Source of the DNA: Perognathus longimembris pacificus
Lineage: Eukaryota; Chordata; Mammalia; Rodentia; Heteromyidae
Direction: 5' to 3'
DNA: 64,000 nucleotides
NCBI RefSeq assembly: GCF_023159225.1
Contig: NC_063171.1
Location: 868,001-932,000 of the forward strand
Shown: positions 1 to 10,965 of the stretch, in pieces
How positions within the stretch are numbered: the stretch's first letter is position 1
How the letters are laid out: each line of letters begins with the position of its first letter
Program-made: the position numbers and the translations under genes
Notes under the pieces: model-generated
Database searches by the model: none
What the model was told of the DNA's origin: nothing
The model's input: only the letters and a program-made list of their open reading frames with translations

Positions 1-1153
1 TTAGTATAATTTTTTTCCAAGTCCTTCCATTTCCTTACGAACGGGGCAGAGTCATTCTTTCTGACAGAGGCATAGAATTCTGTTGTGTGTATGTACCACA
101 TTTTCCTGATCCACTCATCTAAGGGGCATCTGGGTTGATTCCATATTTTAGCAATGACAAATTATGCTGCCTATGAACATAGTTGTGCAAGTGGCTTTAG
201 TGTGGTCTTGCTTGTAATATTTTGGGTAGATGCCCAAAAGTGGGTCTGCTAGGTCATAGGGGAGCTCTATGTTTAGCCTTCTGAGGAACCTCCATACTGC
301 TTTCCAGAGTGGTTGAACAAGTTTACATTCCCACCAACAATGTAGTAGGGTTCCCTTTTGGCCACATCCCCTCCAGAATTTGTTATTATTAGTTTTCTTT
401 ATAATGGACATTCTTACTGGGGTAAGATGGAATCTCAATGTTGTTTTGATTTGCATTTCTTTTATGACCAGTGATGTAGAGCACTTCTTCATGTGTCGCT
501 TGGCCATTCTCATTTCCTCTTCAGAGAAGTCTCTTTTTAGGTCTTCAGCCCACTTGTTGAGGGGGCAGTTGGCTCTTTGAGGATTTGTTTTGGAGGAATT
601 TAATTTTTTGAGTTCTGCGTATATTTTAGATATGAGGCATTCTCCCACACTGTGGGCTTTCTAATTATCTTGCAAGCTATGTTGTTTGCCCTGCAGAAGC
701 TTTGCAGTTTGATGCACTCCCATTTGTCCAACCTTTCTTTGATTTGTTGAGTTTCTGGGCTCATTTTAAGGAAGTTTTATCCTATGCCGAGGAGCCCAAG
801 TATTTCTCCTATCCCTTCTTGTAGTGTTTTCAGGGTATCTGATTTTACTTTGAGATCTTTGACCCATTTGGAATTGATTTTGATGCAGGGTGATATCTAA
901 GTACCTAGTTTTAGTTTGTTACAGGTGTTGAACCAGTTTTGCCAGCACCATTTGTTTTCTTTCTTCCATTCTATTTTTTTTAGCTCCTTTATCAAATATT
1001 AAGTAGCCATATTTCTGTAGGTTCATTTCTGGGTCTTCAGTTCTGTTTCACTGATCCTCAGATCTGTTCTTGTGCCAGTATGAAGCTGTTTTTAGTATTA
1101 TAGCTTTGTAATACAGCTTGATGTTTGATATTGAAAGTCCTCCAGCACTCAAG
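1..1153 (-). mobile_element. L1 LINE fragment, 3' part of ORF2 (broken)
   Basis: Minus-strand translation gives the C-terminal part of L1 ORF2p: a frame at 148-648 carries the cysteine/histidine knuckle ([18 protein letters not shown]) and the conserved [12 protein letters not shown] stretch. Further upstream on the minus strand (about 650-1150) the region between the reverse-transcriptase domain and the C-terminus is still alignable to the copy at 55.1-56.3 kb, but stops and indels break it. The 3' UTR lies outside the window or is missing. The 5' truncation point is near 1153, where similarity to the other copies ends. It is closer to the copy at 13.9 kb than to the one at 55-58 kb, so it probably belongs to the same subfamily. 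Non-functional. Confidence 0.93.
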
Positions 1154-1782
1154 AACAAAATCTTTCTACTAGCAAAATTGTGTTCTATGGATCTAATTTG
1201 TCAATATATTGTTTAGTACTTCACAAAACCAGACATGCACAATATGTCATTAAAAACTGACCATATCGGAAGACATCAATTCCCATTGATTGTAGGTCAG
1301 AGAAGCACAAAATTCATACATTAGAGACATATTGATAGAGATGCATTTCCTTAAGGACTTAAAATCATATTACTGACACTTCAAGAAAGTATTTGGTCCT
1401 TAGTCCTTGGGTATTTTTTAGAGGACAGAGTAGTGTGATAGCAATAGGAAATGAAACCTTGAAATCTGAAATGCTCTGACTTATGTACAGGTATCTACAC
1501 GAGGGGTGTTGTAAAAATGTAGGAGAGATGGAAAGGCATTCAGAAGGACAATGTAAACCAAATAATTTATGGCTTAATATGAAGTAGCCATGAAGTTTGA
1601 AATACCTAGGTGTTCACCCCAAGTGTTGGTGAGAATGCACTTATTCAGGCTCTCATGGGCATCCTGTGTATGCTGCATTCTTCTCAAAACACAGACATAG
1701 GTCTTTTATGTAAAAGGGTTTCAGCTAGCTTTTTGAGATAGGGAGTACCTTTGCTATAAAAAAGATTTCCACAAGGAGTTCT
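1154..1782. other. Unique AT-rich sequence, no gene seen
   Basis: No repeat family or long open frame is recognised here. It separates the truncated end of the first L1 from a young SINE. Confidence 0.5.
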
Positions 1783-1798
1783 AAAATGTTATGATCAG

Positions 1799-2010
1799 GG
1801 GCTGGGGATATGGCCTAGTGGCAAGAGTGCCTGCCTCGGATACACGAGGCCCTGGGTTCGATTCCCCAGCACCACATATACAGAAAACGGCCAGAAGCGG
1901 CGCTGTGGCTCAAGTGGCAGAGTGCTAGCCTTGAGCGGGAAGAAGCCAGGGACAGTGCTCAGGCCCTGAGTCCAAGGCCCAGGACTGGCAAAAAAAATAA
2001 ATAAATAAAT
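1799..2010 (+). mobile_element. ID-like dimeric SINE (young, perfect TSD)
   Basis: The left monomer is tRNA-derived: box A TGGCCTAGTGG at 1811-1821 and box B GGTTCGATTCC at 1855-1865 fit RNA polymerase III internal promoters. The right monomer (about 1890-1990) carries GCTGTGGCTCAAGTGGCAGA and ends in CCCAGGACTGGC, followed by an A-rich (AAAT)n tail. A perfect 16-bp TSD, AAAATGTTATGATCAG, flanks it at 1783-1798 and 2011-2026. The intact boxes and perfect TSD indicate recent L1-mediated insertion. Confidence 0.93.
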
Positions 2011-2026
2011 AAAATGTTATGATCAG

Positions 2027-2355
2027 AATAATTACTCCAGCTACAACTTGAAAATGACTGAATTGTCCTCTTTGGGGTGAAACCAAACCACCATTATCAT
2101 TTTAAGTGCCTTTCTAAGCCACATATTAGTAAAAACCCACATAATCAACAGCAAAAAGTCAACTATTCACAATAGCTTGTTAGGACAGAACTGAGGATAT
2201 CTTCACTTTTCTTGCCCCTGGCATTTTCTCTCCTTGTCTCATTATTTTAGTTTCTTGATAAACTATGACCTGATTTATTTGTGATTTAAGGATTCTTAAT
2301 TCTTTATTGGAAGATATTTTTGGTCATTGCATAAACAATTACTTGGTTCTCCTAT
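2027..2355. other. Unique sequence between two insertions
   Basis: AT-rich sequence without recognisable repeat or open frame. Confidence 0.45.
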
Positions 2356-2371
2356 AAAAAGATGTTAGCTG

Positions 2372-2820
2372 CCCTTATGAACACCTAAGGTGATGCTAAG
2401 TGAAATGAACTCCATGTTATGGAGACAATTGTTATAGCACAGTTGTAACTACTTTCAACGTCCCATGTGTATTATTGATGATGTTCTTGTATCACCTTCC
2501 TGTGGTTGTACCTACACTATCTCTGTAATCTTATCTGAATATATTGGAAACCGTGTATACTGGTATTGGAACTAGGAAATTGAAAGGGAATACCAAAATT
2601 GAGAGACACAGGGGAAAAAAAGACAAACAACTACAAAAGCAATACTTGCAAAACTGTTTGGTGTAAGAGAACTGAACACCTCGGGGGGAAAGGTAAGGGG
2701 GAGGGGGGAGGGGGGTATGAGGGACAAGGTAACAAACAGTACAAGAAATGTATCCAATGCCTAACATATGAAACTGTAACCTCTCTGTACATCAGTTTGA
2801 TAATAAAAATTTGAAGAAAA
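2372..2820 (+). mobile_element. L1 3'-UTR-only insertion (severely 5'-truncated)
   Basis: The segment matches, in opposite orientation, the L1 3' UTR at 54.57-55.07 kb and in the same orientation the tail at 15.87-16.38 kb. Shared blocks include AAGTGAAATGAACTCCATGT, the G-rich tract at 2683-2723 and ATATGAAACTGTAACC. It ends with AATAAAAATTTGAAG and an A tail. The TSD GATGTTAGCTG (16 bp with the preceding As) lies at 2356-2371 and 2821-2836, so this is an independent insertion of about 450 bp with no coding capacity. Confidence 0.9.
2683..2723 (+). other. G-rich tract of L1 3' UTR, potential G-quadruplex
   Basis: Several runs of four to six Gs are separated by one to six bases on the plus (L1 sense) strand. 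A polypurine tract with quadruplex potential is a known feature of mammalian L1 3' UTRs. The copy at 16.26-16.30 kb and the minus-strand copy near 54.66-54.71 kb have weaker versions. Confidence 0.7.
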
Positions 2821-2831
2821 AAAAAGATGTT

Positions 2832-3080
2832 AGCTGGATGCTGGTGGCTCACTTCTATAATCCTACTTACTCAAGAGGCTGAGATTTGAGGATCATGGTT
2901 CAAAGCCAGCTGTGGTGGGAAAGTCCATGGGACTCATCTCCATTTAACCCTCCCCCAAACCAGAATAGAGCTGTGGCTCTTTTGGCAGAGCTTTAGCCTT
3001 GTGCAAAAAAAAAAAAAAAAAAAAAGGAAAGCTCAGGGACAGTGACCAGGACTGAGTTCAAGCCCCAGGACCAGAAAAAG
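2832..3080 (+). mobile_element. B1-like/ID-like composite SINE
   Basis: The left part is B1/7SL-like (GCTGGTGGCTCAC, then CTCAAGAGGCTGAGAT). The right part carries the GCTGTGGCTC unit found in the ID-like dimers. An internal A run at 3005-3025 sits between GTGC and GGAAAGCTCAGGGACAG. AAAAGATG before and after the element may be a short TSD. It starts inside the 3' TSD of the preceding L1 insertion. Confidence 0.85.
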
Positions 3081-3085
3081 AAAAG

Positions 3086-4130
3086 ATGGTAATAATGTCT
3101 TCTGACTGGTTGTACCAGGTTTTCTTCCGTCCATTACAAATCAATGAGGTTATTACCTACCCGATTCTGCATGGTTGTATCATGAGTTCTGCAACACTAA
3201 ATATTAAGCATTAAAGTTCCTGGCCTGCACTAAGTACTAAAATCTAACACTTCAAATGATATCCCACGATCTTTCTGCTTGAAGCAGTAGATTACTAAAG
3301 ACTTTTACAGAACAAAAATAAAGCATCTAGGAAAATAAAGGAAAAACTTCATGAAAAAGTGAAAAGTTTAAAGTATCATAGAATGCATTATCCTCCCAAG
3401 TGCTTGGTTTCTTTTTGTGTGATTTCTCTGGGTTTCTAAGTTCTTTAGGACAGAAAATATCATATAAGAAGAAGATAGACTTCACTAGAGACAAGATATG
3501 GAGTGCAGTCACTTTATGACTCTTGTTATAATAAAAGCCATTTCCTAACATGATAATGAAACTCTTTATTTTGTGAAGTTAATATGCACTCATTTAAAAT
3601 GTATGTGTTGGACAAAAGCAAGACGTTATCAAAAGTAGATACCAACATGCAAATAAGAGATATGTAAGTGCACATGTATGTCTCAAAGAGTGATTGTTAT
3701 GCATCTTGACTTTTCTAGTACTTGATTAAAAGACAAAACACTTCCCCCTGAGATTTGTTCTTTTGCCTAATGTGCTCTAATTGTAACAGAATGCTTGATT
3801 CAGCAAGAGATCCCTGTTCGGTAATAAATTTGGGAGCGTGCAACAAGTGATAGAGCTCTGGTTAGTTCATCTCTGTCTTTGGGTTGTTTTGTCTGTGTCC
3901 TCTACCTAATGATATTAATAGAGTTAAACATACATAAATTGCTCATGTCCTAAGCTTTTCCCTTCCCACTGTCTATGTGCATCTCCATTCTAGAGAACAT
4001 CTCTTATGATAGTAATGAGTCACAAGTGTGCAATAAAGAGCTTCCCAAGAAAAAGTTAATTCTATATTTTTGGTCTTTCTTTTCCTTACCATCTCTCTTT
4101 AATCAGTACTTTTTCAAAATTTTATTTACT
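3086..4130. other. Unique AT-rich sequence, no gene seen
   Basis: About 1 kb without recognisable repeats. Short open frames at 3327-3551 (minus) and 3975-4166 (plus, partly SINE) have no recognisable domain and lengths expected by chance. Confidence 0.45.
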
Positions 4131-4321
4131 TTTGTGTTGGTACTGAAACTTGAACTTAAAGCCTAGGTGCTGTTCCTTATCTTTTTTACTCAGGGCTGCA
4201 CTGTACTCTACCACTTAAGCCACAGCTCCACTTCCTGCTTTTGGGTGGTTAATTAGACATGAGAGTCCCATAGACTTTCCTGCCTGGGCTGGTTTTGAAC
4301 CATGATCTTTATATCTGAGAT
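4131..4321 (-). mobile_element. Composite SINE, minus strand, 5' end lost
   Basis: Read on the minus strand it is the B1-like/ID-like composite. The right unit appears in plus orientation as CTCTACCACTTAAGCCACAG, followed by GGTTAATTAGA and CCTGCCTGGGCTGG. The outermost B1-like end is missing past 4321. Confidence 0.8.
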
Positions 4322-4345
4322 ATAAGTATAAAATATAAGTATAAC

Positions 4346-5632
4346 TCCTCCAGAAGAGTTAGGGAAAATCAGAATTTAAGTGTTTCTTTATATAAATTAT
4401 CTCATCTATATCTGTGATAGAAAATCAACTAGAACTCCAATACAGTGTTTTCTGAAATGTTTCTTACCATTACTAAATGTTCACACAAACTCAGTGACTG
4501 CTTGTCACTGCTTTGTGCTTATTTCATTATCCTTCCATCTCAGAGTCTCTTATTTACCTATTGTTATTTCCTCTCCTGAAGTAAGGAGACTGAGCCTGAG
4601 TAACCTCTTACAGCCATCTTGGTGCCTCTTGCTGGATGGAAAGAGGTCTACACTCAGTGCTAAAAAGCCTCGAGGTAAAATGCAGATGTCATAGCCTTAG
4701 AAAAGCTGTGCATGGAGAATGCTCTGATTCTTGAGATCAAGTGTGGCCAGTGCCATCCACATGGTGGGTGGCATCTTGTCTTCATGGTGAGGGAAGACAA
4801 AGCCCCTCCCAGATGATGTATGTGCCTGAATCCCTGAAGGCAGGGGTAGGCACTTGGCTGGCAGTTTACTAAACCTGTCGGGTCAGTGCCTGGGCCTGGG
4901 AGCTTTCTGTGACCCTGCTCCCTGACATGACCCTATTTAGGCCTGGATCAGCTCAGGCACCATGATGCCAGGCCACATGTCTCCATTCTTGTCTTCTTGT
5001 CCTGTCTTCTGTCTCCTGGCTGTTCAATTTCAACTCTCTGTTAGAGCTGAATTGGGTTGTTGATATTGATTTTGTTCTTTCGTTCATCCTTAGCCTTCAT
5101 GGCTCAGTTTCCTAACAGGGTGTAGTGTATTTGCTGGCTGTTGGTCTTTGAGACAGGAGTCCACCATGCAATTGCCAGCCTTGTAATAGAGACTCCAAAA
5201 TCCGGTCTCTCAGAATGTGGCTCCTCCATTTTCTTACCATACAAATACTCCTTCTCTTTCCCTCTTCTCTTTCTGTCTTGTACATGTGCTCAACTTCCTG
5301 CACTGAAAAATCCAACCAAAATCCAACATTCATTCATTTTTACATTTAGCTTAATCTAATGTTTCGGAATTATTGTTTGAAGCAAAAGTAGAAAAGCCAG
5401 ATGTAGAGTGTTTTTACTCTATGAAGTCATCTTTTGAAGATCTTTGTCTTACAGTGCTGGGTAAATCTTGTTAAAGCAAGTGAGTGGATAGGGCAGATCT
5501 GGAAAGGCTGCTTGCTAATTTTTGGAGGAAAGAAGTGTCTCCATACAGTCTTATCAGCAGAAGACTGAAATGCTCATTTCACCTTTCTTCATATTGATGA
5601 AAATTCTATGCCTTCAAAATAAAAGTAATGTA
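4346..5632. other. Unique sequence, locally GC-richer at 4.7-5.0 kb
   Basis: No repeat or gene is recognised. The 4700-5030 stretch is clearly richer in G+C than its surroundings. Frames at 4380-4694, 5112-5333 and 5141-5359 have no recognisable domains. Confidence 0.4.
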
Positions 5633-5835
5633 AGATGAGCACTGGTGGCTCCATCTGTAGTCCTAACTACTCCAGAGACTGAGACATGGAGGATTGTGGT
5701 TCAAAACAAAGTAGAAAAGTCTTGCAACTTCATCACCAATTATCCAGAAAAAAAAAACAAAACACTGGAGGCATGGCTCACATGGTCGAGTGCCATCCAT
5801 GAGCAAAAAAGCAGAGCTTTGAAGACCAAAACAAA
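5633..5835 (+). mobile_element. Composite SINE, diverged
   Basis: GAGCACTGGTGGCTCC at the start, GAGACTGAGACATGGAGGAT in the B1-like part and GGAGGCATGGCTCACATGG in the right unit match the family with many substitutions. A-rich linker at 5749-5763. Confidence 0.75.
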
Positions 5836-5986
5836 ATTTTTTTAAAGGAAGAAAAAAGATTATATTACAGATATCCCTGTTTGTAATTTATTTGTTATAT
5901 ATGATTAAAATTCTTTCTTGTTATCTGTCTCTGTCTCCTCTCTCTCCTCTCCTCTCTTCTTGCCTCTTGCCTTGCTTTGCCATGCT

Positions 5987-5989
<3 letters not shown>

Positions 5990-6022
<33 letters not shown>

Positions 6023-6031
6023 ACACATATA

Positions 6032-6074
<43 letters not shown>
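5990..6074. repeat. Compound (CA)n/(TA)n microsatellite
   Basis: (CA)n at 5990-6028 is followed by (TA)n at 6037-6074. It abuts the A-tail side of the minus-strand SINE that follows. Confidence 0.97.
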
Positions 6075-6075
<1 letters not shown>

Positions 6076-6079
6076 TGAT

Positions 6080-6255
6080 TATTCAGTCCCAAGGCTTGAA
6101 CTGTCCTGGCTTCTTTTTCCTCAAATCCAGTACTCTACCATTTGAGCCACAACACCACTTCTGGCTTTTTCTATATATGTGGTGCTGAGGAATCAAACCC
6201 AGGGCTTCATGTACATAAGGCGAGCATCCCACCACTAGGCCATATTCCCAGCCCC
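6080..6255 (-). mobile_element. ID-like dimeric SINE, minus strand
   Basis: In reverse complement it starts GGGGCTGGGAATATGGCC, has box B as GGTTTGATTCC, and continues into the GCC AGAAGTGG and CTCAAATGGTAGAGT right unit. The tail side joins the (TA)n/(CA)n tract. Confidence 0.88.
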
Positions 6256-6715
6256 GCATATATATTTTTATAAGTTCTACTTTTACAGAGCATTATGAGG
6301 TTTTTTAGTCCTCCATAAATGTAGAGAATAACTGTTCCCCACAGATATATTATAGAAAGAAATCCTTATGATTAAAATGTGTCCCCGCAAAATAAAGGAA
6401 AGACTCAAAACAGCCGAAGAGCACTCCAAATGCTTTGCAATCGGGAATAAGCAGTGGGAAGCATCCCAGAGATGTAAGTGTCCAGAGAAACTAAGAACCA
6501 AAAGCCCAGGATGTGGGACTCTTCCATGGTGCTCAAGACCAGGTTCCTTATCCCATAGCCCCTAAGTCTGCCGTATGTCTTCCACAGACTAAACATAAAG
6601 CACACAGGGTTCATTCCAGCCTGCAGCAACTGTTCTGAAAGGAGCATATGTGTTTTTCCTAGAGACTAAAACTACAGCATGTGAGAACCAACCATTGACA
6701 TTGCAGACAACAAGT
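6256..6715. other. Unique sequence, no gene seen
   Basis: Overlapping short frames on both strands (6283-6647) show no recognisable domain or gene structure. Confidence 0.4.
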
Positions 6716-6719
6716 AGTA

Positions 6720-6860
6720 TTTATAAATGAACTTGAGTGGGTCTCTTACAATCTCTGTCTCAAAGTTCCCCTCTGAATTATGGGACAGTATGTATTTTGC
6801 ATGGATGTTGGGAGATCTGCATAAAGCACTTGATTACACAGTACCTACTGGACAAATTTC
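6720..6860 (-). mobile_element. MIR SINE fragment (ancient)
   Basis: The order CTCAAAGTTCCCCTCTGAAT, TATGGGACAGTA, then CATAAAGCACTTGATTACAC and AGTACCTACTGG follows the 3' half of MIR in reverse orientation, strongly diverged. Confidence 0.55.
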
Positions 6861-7000
6861 AAGTCTCTACTGTCTTTTGTCTGAAATGAAAAAATAATAT
6901 TTTGTCTTACAAAGAAAACACATTTTAATATTTTGGCAACAGAATTGGAATTTTATTGAAATATGGACTACATTAAATCTATTATTAAACTATTAGAAAC

Positions 7001-7185
7001 TAAGCACCAGAAGTTCCTGCCTACAATCAGAGCTGCTCAGTAGGCTGAGACCTAAGGACTACAATTCACAGCTGGCCCAGGCAGGAAAGCCCATGAGATT
7101 CTTATCTCCAGCCAAAAAGCCAGAAATGGAGCTGTGGCTAAGTGGTACATCACCAGCTTTGAGTGAAAAAGCTTCAGAACAGAGT

Positions 7186-7187
<2 letters not shown>
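7001..7187 (+). mobile_element. Composite SINE
   Basis: AAGCACCAGAAGTTCCTGCC start, B1-like GCTCAGTAGGCTGAGACC, then GGAGCTGTGGCTAAGTGG. Its 3' end passes directly into a (CA)n tract instead of a simple A tail. Confidence 0.82.

Positions 7188-7247
<60 letters not shown>
7188..7247. repeat. (CA)n microsatellite at a SINE 3' end
   Basis: About 29 uninterrupted CA units directly after the SINE. Confidence 0.98.
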
Positions 7248-7249
7248 AC

Positions 7250-8145
7250 CTCTAAGGGTGCTTATTGTAGTGTATTACATTCTGCTTTCGTTGGCTTTTG
7301 TTCTTTTTTTAAAAAATTTCTTTACAAAGGGATGTTAGAGTCACTTATTTCCCTGCAAGAAGCATTGTGGATGTCTTTGTAAGTCCAATAGCATTATCTG
7401 ACAAATAATCAATGTTTGGCTGTAACCCAAAGGCCCCCAGAGCTAGAGGACATTACTCAGCTCGCTATCATAGAAAAGGAGGCAAACGCAGTATAAATTG
7501 TCTTCTACACAGGAATTATCAAGTGCTTTTTGCTGAGGATTTTCCATCATAACCTTTCCCACAGGGTTAGATTTGAAGCTCAGGATTATTTTGATTGTTC
7601 ATCATGTCATCTTTGCACTCACACAGCTTTTCTCTCACCAACTTCTTGCACTGCGAGCATGGCTGGGGGCTTGCTGGTGTGCTTCAGGAAAGTGGAATGG
7701 AAGTTCCATGTCCTGGTGCTTTGCATTTTGCAAGGGGTTAACATGACCTTTTCACAGACCCACAATACAATTAGAATCTGAAAAGAATGCAGGGCCCAGG
7801 TATAAAACACTATTCAGCCTCGCTGACAGAAATACTAACAGGATGGAATAACTGGAGTGTATGTAGAAAAAAATAAATCAAATTCACTCACACTTACATA
7901 TATGAAACTATTGTAGAGTCGGAGATCATGATTAAAGATATTGTTTCTTTCTGGAACAGCCCAGCAAAATTGAAATACTTAATACCATTTTCCAAACCCA
8001 CCTTCAGAAAAAAAACACAGGTTCAGAAATTCTTTCTTGCCAACCAAATATGTTATTGTTGTATTAACTGTGAAAGGTGAAGTATGTAACAGCTAAGGGG
8101 AAATGTTCGCCAGTGGACCCTTTCTAGCTGTAAGAAGAGGAAGCA
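7250..8145. other. Unique sequence, no gene seen
   Basis: An overlapping pair of 60-80 codon frames at 7530-7810 shows no recognisable domains. No repeats are recognised. Confidence 0.4.
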
Positions 8146-8372
8146 GAAGCTGGGCACCGCTGGCTCATGCCTTATAATCTTTGCTACATAAGAGGCTGAG
8201 ATCATAGGATCACAGTTCAAAGTCAGGCTGGGCAGGAAAGTCTGTGACACTCTTATCTTTACTTAACCCACAAAATACTGGAGGTGTGGCTCAAATGGTA
8301 AAGTGCTGTCTTTGAGCAAAAATGCTAAAGGATAATACCCAAGCCCTGAATTTAAGCCCTAATATTGGTTCA
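8146..8372 (+). mobile_element. Composite SINE
   Basis: AAGCTGGGCACCGCTGGCTC begins the B1-like part, AAGAGGCTGAGATCATAGGA follows, and the right unit is GGTGTGGCTCAAATGGTAAA. The tail continues as a CA-rich stretch to about 8400. Confidence 0.88.
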
Positions 8373-8404
8373 CACACATGCATGTACACACATACACAAA
8401 GAAG

Positions 8405-9270
8405 AAGCATATAACTGAACATACAAGGTTTTATGTAGTTACATACATGATCTCTTGTAGGTAGTTAAGCTACCTGACTGTATAGTGTCTTGCAAGTAGA
8501 AATCTGGAATCAGGCAGATGTTCTTTAATGTTGAATGCCAATAGGGCATTAATCAGCACACTATAATGCTTTAAAAGAAAAAAAAAGTATGTGTTTATAA
8601 GTCAATAATTGTACACATCTAGGGTGACTGCAGTTTTGTTAGTTTTGAGGGATCTGTAGCATCAAAGCTATTGTTGAAGTATGAATTAGGAATGTCAATG
8701 GGCAGTCCCCACTGAGATTCCATAGAGAGCAGCAGAGGAATGGGGCAAGGAGAGTTCAGGGTGACACTGAGGTCAATGGAGTTCCCTGAGAGGCTGTTCA
8801 ACAAGAGTAGCTGCCCCAGAAACGTCGTTTGCACTTACAGCAGTAACCTGGACAATAGGTTAAGAATTTGAGAGCTTTACCAGGGAGTTGGAGGCTGTAA
8901 AGTGAGCTGCTCCAAGAATATTAACTTGATAAATTAGTTTCTAAATTCCTGCTCTCATCTCTTTGAGCCATTCAAGAGACATTGAAGATTGTGGCGTTCT
9001 GGATGCTGGCCCCAATCTATGGATTGTTCACAAAGAAGTCAGTACTCCTAATTCTAAACAAAGACTGTTGGCAGCATAGCAAGCTTTCTGCAAATAACTT
9101 TTTAAAATTTTGTTTCTGTTTTACGCCATTTAAAGTCTTTTGATGTTTGATGTTTGAATCTAAGAGTATACTGACAAATATGGTAATAGCCATTCCACAC
9201 TGAGCAGGTAACATAATAAAGAAAAAAAAAAAAAAACATTGTGAACTATGTGACATGTTTTAAAGTCAAA
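8405..9270. other. Unique sequence, no gene seen
   Basis: No repeat family recognised. The minus-strand frame at 8619-8834 has no identifiable domain. Confidence 0.4.
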
Positions 9271-9274
9271 TGTT

Positions 9275-9472
9275 TCACCAGCTTCTAGTGGCTCATGCCT
9301 GCAACCCTGGCTACTCAGGAGGCTGAGATCTGAGGATGAGGGTTGGAAGCCAGCCTGGGCAAAAATATTTGCCACAAAAAAATTGGAAATGGGATGGTAG
9401 CTCAAGTGATAGAGTGAAGACCTTGAGGAGAAGGTGCTGAGGGACAGTGCTCAGGCTCCGAATACTAGTACA
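9275..9472 (+). mobile_element. Composite SINE
   Basis: B1-like part with CTACTCAGGAGGCTGAGATC and GAAGCCAGCCTGGGC, right unit GGTAGCTCAAGTGATAGAGT and GGACAGTGCTCAGGC. The 3' tail continues as a long GA-rich tract. Confidence 0.88.
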
Positions 9473-9660
9473 GAAAGAAGAAAGAGAAGAGATAGAGAGA
9501 GTAAGAAAGCAAAAGAAAGAAAGAAGGGAGGGAGGGAAAGAGGGAGGAAAGAAAAAAAGGAAAAAGAAAGGAAGTGAAGGAAGGAAGGAAGTGAAGGAAG
9601 GAAGGGAGGGAAGAAGGGAAGAAAGAGAAGAAAAGGAGGAAGGGAGGGAGGGAGGGAGAA
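9473..9660. repeat. GA-rich (GGAA/GGGA) polypurine tract
   Basis: Nearly pure purine on the plus strand for about 190 bp, directly continuing a SINE tail. Open frames on both strands here are low-complexity translations, not genes. Confidence 0.95.
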
Positions 9661-9699
9661 AATGTTTCAGCATGAAGGGCCCAAAAGAAGAATGAGGGT

Positions 9700-10049
9700 T
9701 TTTTTTTAACTTTGAAGATTTACCAATACTTCGAAAATTTATCAATAAAGTTGAATGTGATATTTATCAATGAGGATGAAATTCATCAATGAAGCTATGA
9801 AAGCTCTCCTTGGGAGCAAGTCAAAACATGATATTTTAACAAAGATGTCATGGTGAGTGACTCATCTCAATTGCCCATCTATGATGAAGCACTATGCAAG
9901 TAACACATCTGCTATAAACATTTGTAGAAATCCCCCATTATACCAGAAACCAAACTAGTTAAAAGTGCTCTTGTAAGAAGTTTCATGAAAATTGATTATA
10001 CTTCATGCCATGTGGGAGCAGTTTTCAGAGCAACCCAGACAAAAATCTT
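9700..10049. other. Unique AT-rich sequence with small internal repetition
   Basis: A short motif close to TTTATCAAT(A/G)A recurs around 9720-9800 (ATTTATCAATAAAG, ATTTATCAATGAGG, ATTCATCAATGAAG). No gene seen. Confidence 0.5.
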
Positions 10050-10215
10050 TCTTTTGGGAGTGTCATGATGGGGTTCGAACTTCAGCCCTCATGCTTTACC
10101 ACTTGAACCATGCCTCTAGTCCATTTTGATTTAGTTATTCTTTTCAGTTAATTCCTGTGCTTTTTGCCAGTAGTAGCTTCAAACCATAATCCTGCTACTT
10201 AGACTTCCTTATGGC
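10050..10215 (-). mobile_element. Diverged composite SINE, minus strand
   Basis: GGGGTTCGAACTTCAGCCC and CTTTACCACTTGAACCATGC are the reverse complement of the right unit. The remainder is poorly preserved. Confidence 0.6.
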
Positions 10216-10404
10216 TGTGAAGGACACCAAAGCTTTGAAGGCTTTGAAGGACACCAAAAGAAGAAAAGCTAAATATAGAATATAGAGTCGCATACCCCAG
10301 AGGCAACAGGCTGCTGGCTGCTGACAGCATGCTTGATCAACCAAACCACAGCCAGCTTCTCCATCCAGCACAAGCTATATGCAGAGTGCTTTCATTTCCT
10401 TTAC

Positions 10405-10482
10405 AAAGGAGGAGGGGGAGGAGGAGGAGAGCAGGAAGGGGAGGAGGGAGAGGAGGAGGAAGAGGAAGAGAGGAAGAAGATA
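10405..10482. repeat. (GGA)n-rich polypurine tract
   Basis: GGAGGAGG-rich purine run. The two overlapping plus-strand frames across it translate as poly-Glu/Arg/Gly and are not real genes. Confidence 0.93.
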
Positions 10483-10737
10483 GTGGTTTTGGTTTCGGTC
10501 AAAGAAAATGTAAACTGGCCAACTTGACATCACTGCAGTTGTAAAAGGTCATCTTAATATGTCTTATGGAAAAAGCTTCATAAAGGCAAAAGATTCTAGG
10601 ATCCATGGAAGTAACAGAGCATACCTAATTTTTCTTGGTCATGGCCAATGATGGAATTTTTGTGACCTTGATACAAAGTGAAAAATGCAAGACCTTTTGT
10701 TCAAAGCATGAATTTACTGTAGCTATAGAAGAACATG

Positions 10738-10965
10738 GAAAGCTGGGCACTGATGGCTCATACCTGTAATTCTAGCTATTTAGGAAGCTGAGATCTGAGG
10801 ACTATAGCTCAAAGCAAGCCTGGTTAGGAAAGTCTGTGAGACTCTTATCTCCACTGAAAAGCTAAAAGTAGAGCTGTGGCAGAAGTGGTAAAGTACTAGC
10901 CTTGAGGAGAAAACAAAATGCTCCGAGACAGCACCCAGACCCTGAGTTTAAGCCCTAGGACTGGC
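10738..10965 (+). mobile_element. Composite SINE
   Basis: AAGCTGGGCACTGATGGCTC starts the B1-like part, with GGAAGCTGAGATCTGAGGAC and AAGCAAGCCTGG. The right unit is GAGCTGTGGCAGAAGTGG, ending CCTAGGACTGGCAG. A GAAA/GGGA-rich tail runs to about 11020. Confidence 0.9.

Noticed and set aside
1811..1865. RNA polymerase III box A and box B that look like a tRNA gene
   Set aside because: They lie in a SINE monomer with TSD and A-rich tail. There is no cloverleaf-length functional tRNA.
1..2820. The minus-strand L1 at 1-1153 and the plus-strand tail at 2372-2820 as one twin-primed element
   Set aside because: The tail has its own perfect TSD immediately on both sides, and 1.2 kb of unrelated DNA separates the two.
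9311..9745. 144-codon minus-strand frame and the overlapping 82-codon plus frame
   Set aside because: They translate a GA-rich tract into Ser/Pro/Leu or Glu/Lys/Arg runs. The open frame is a property of low-complexity purine sequence.
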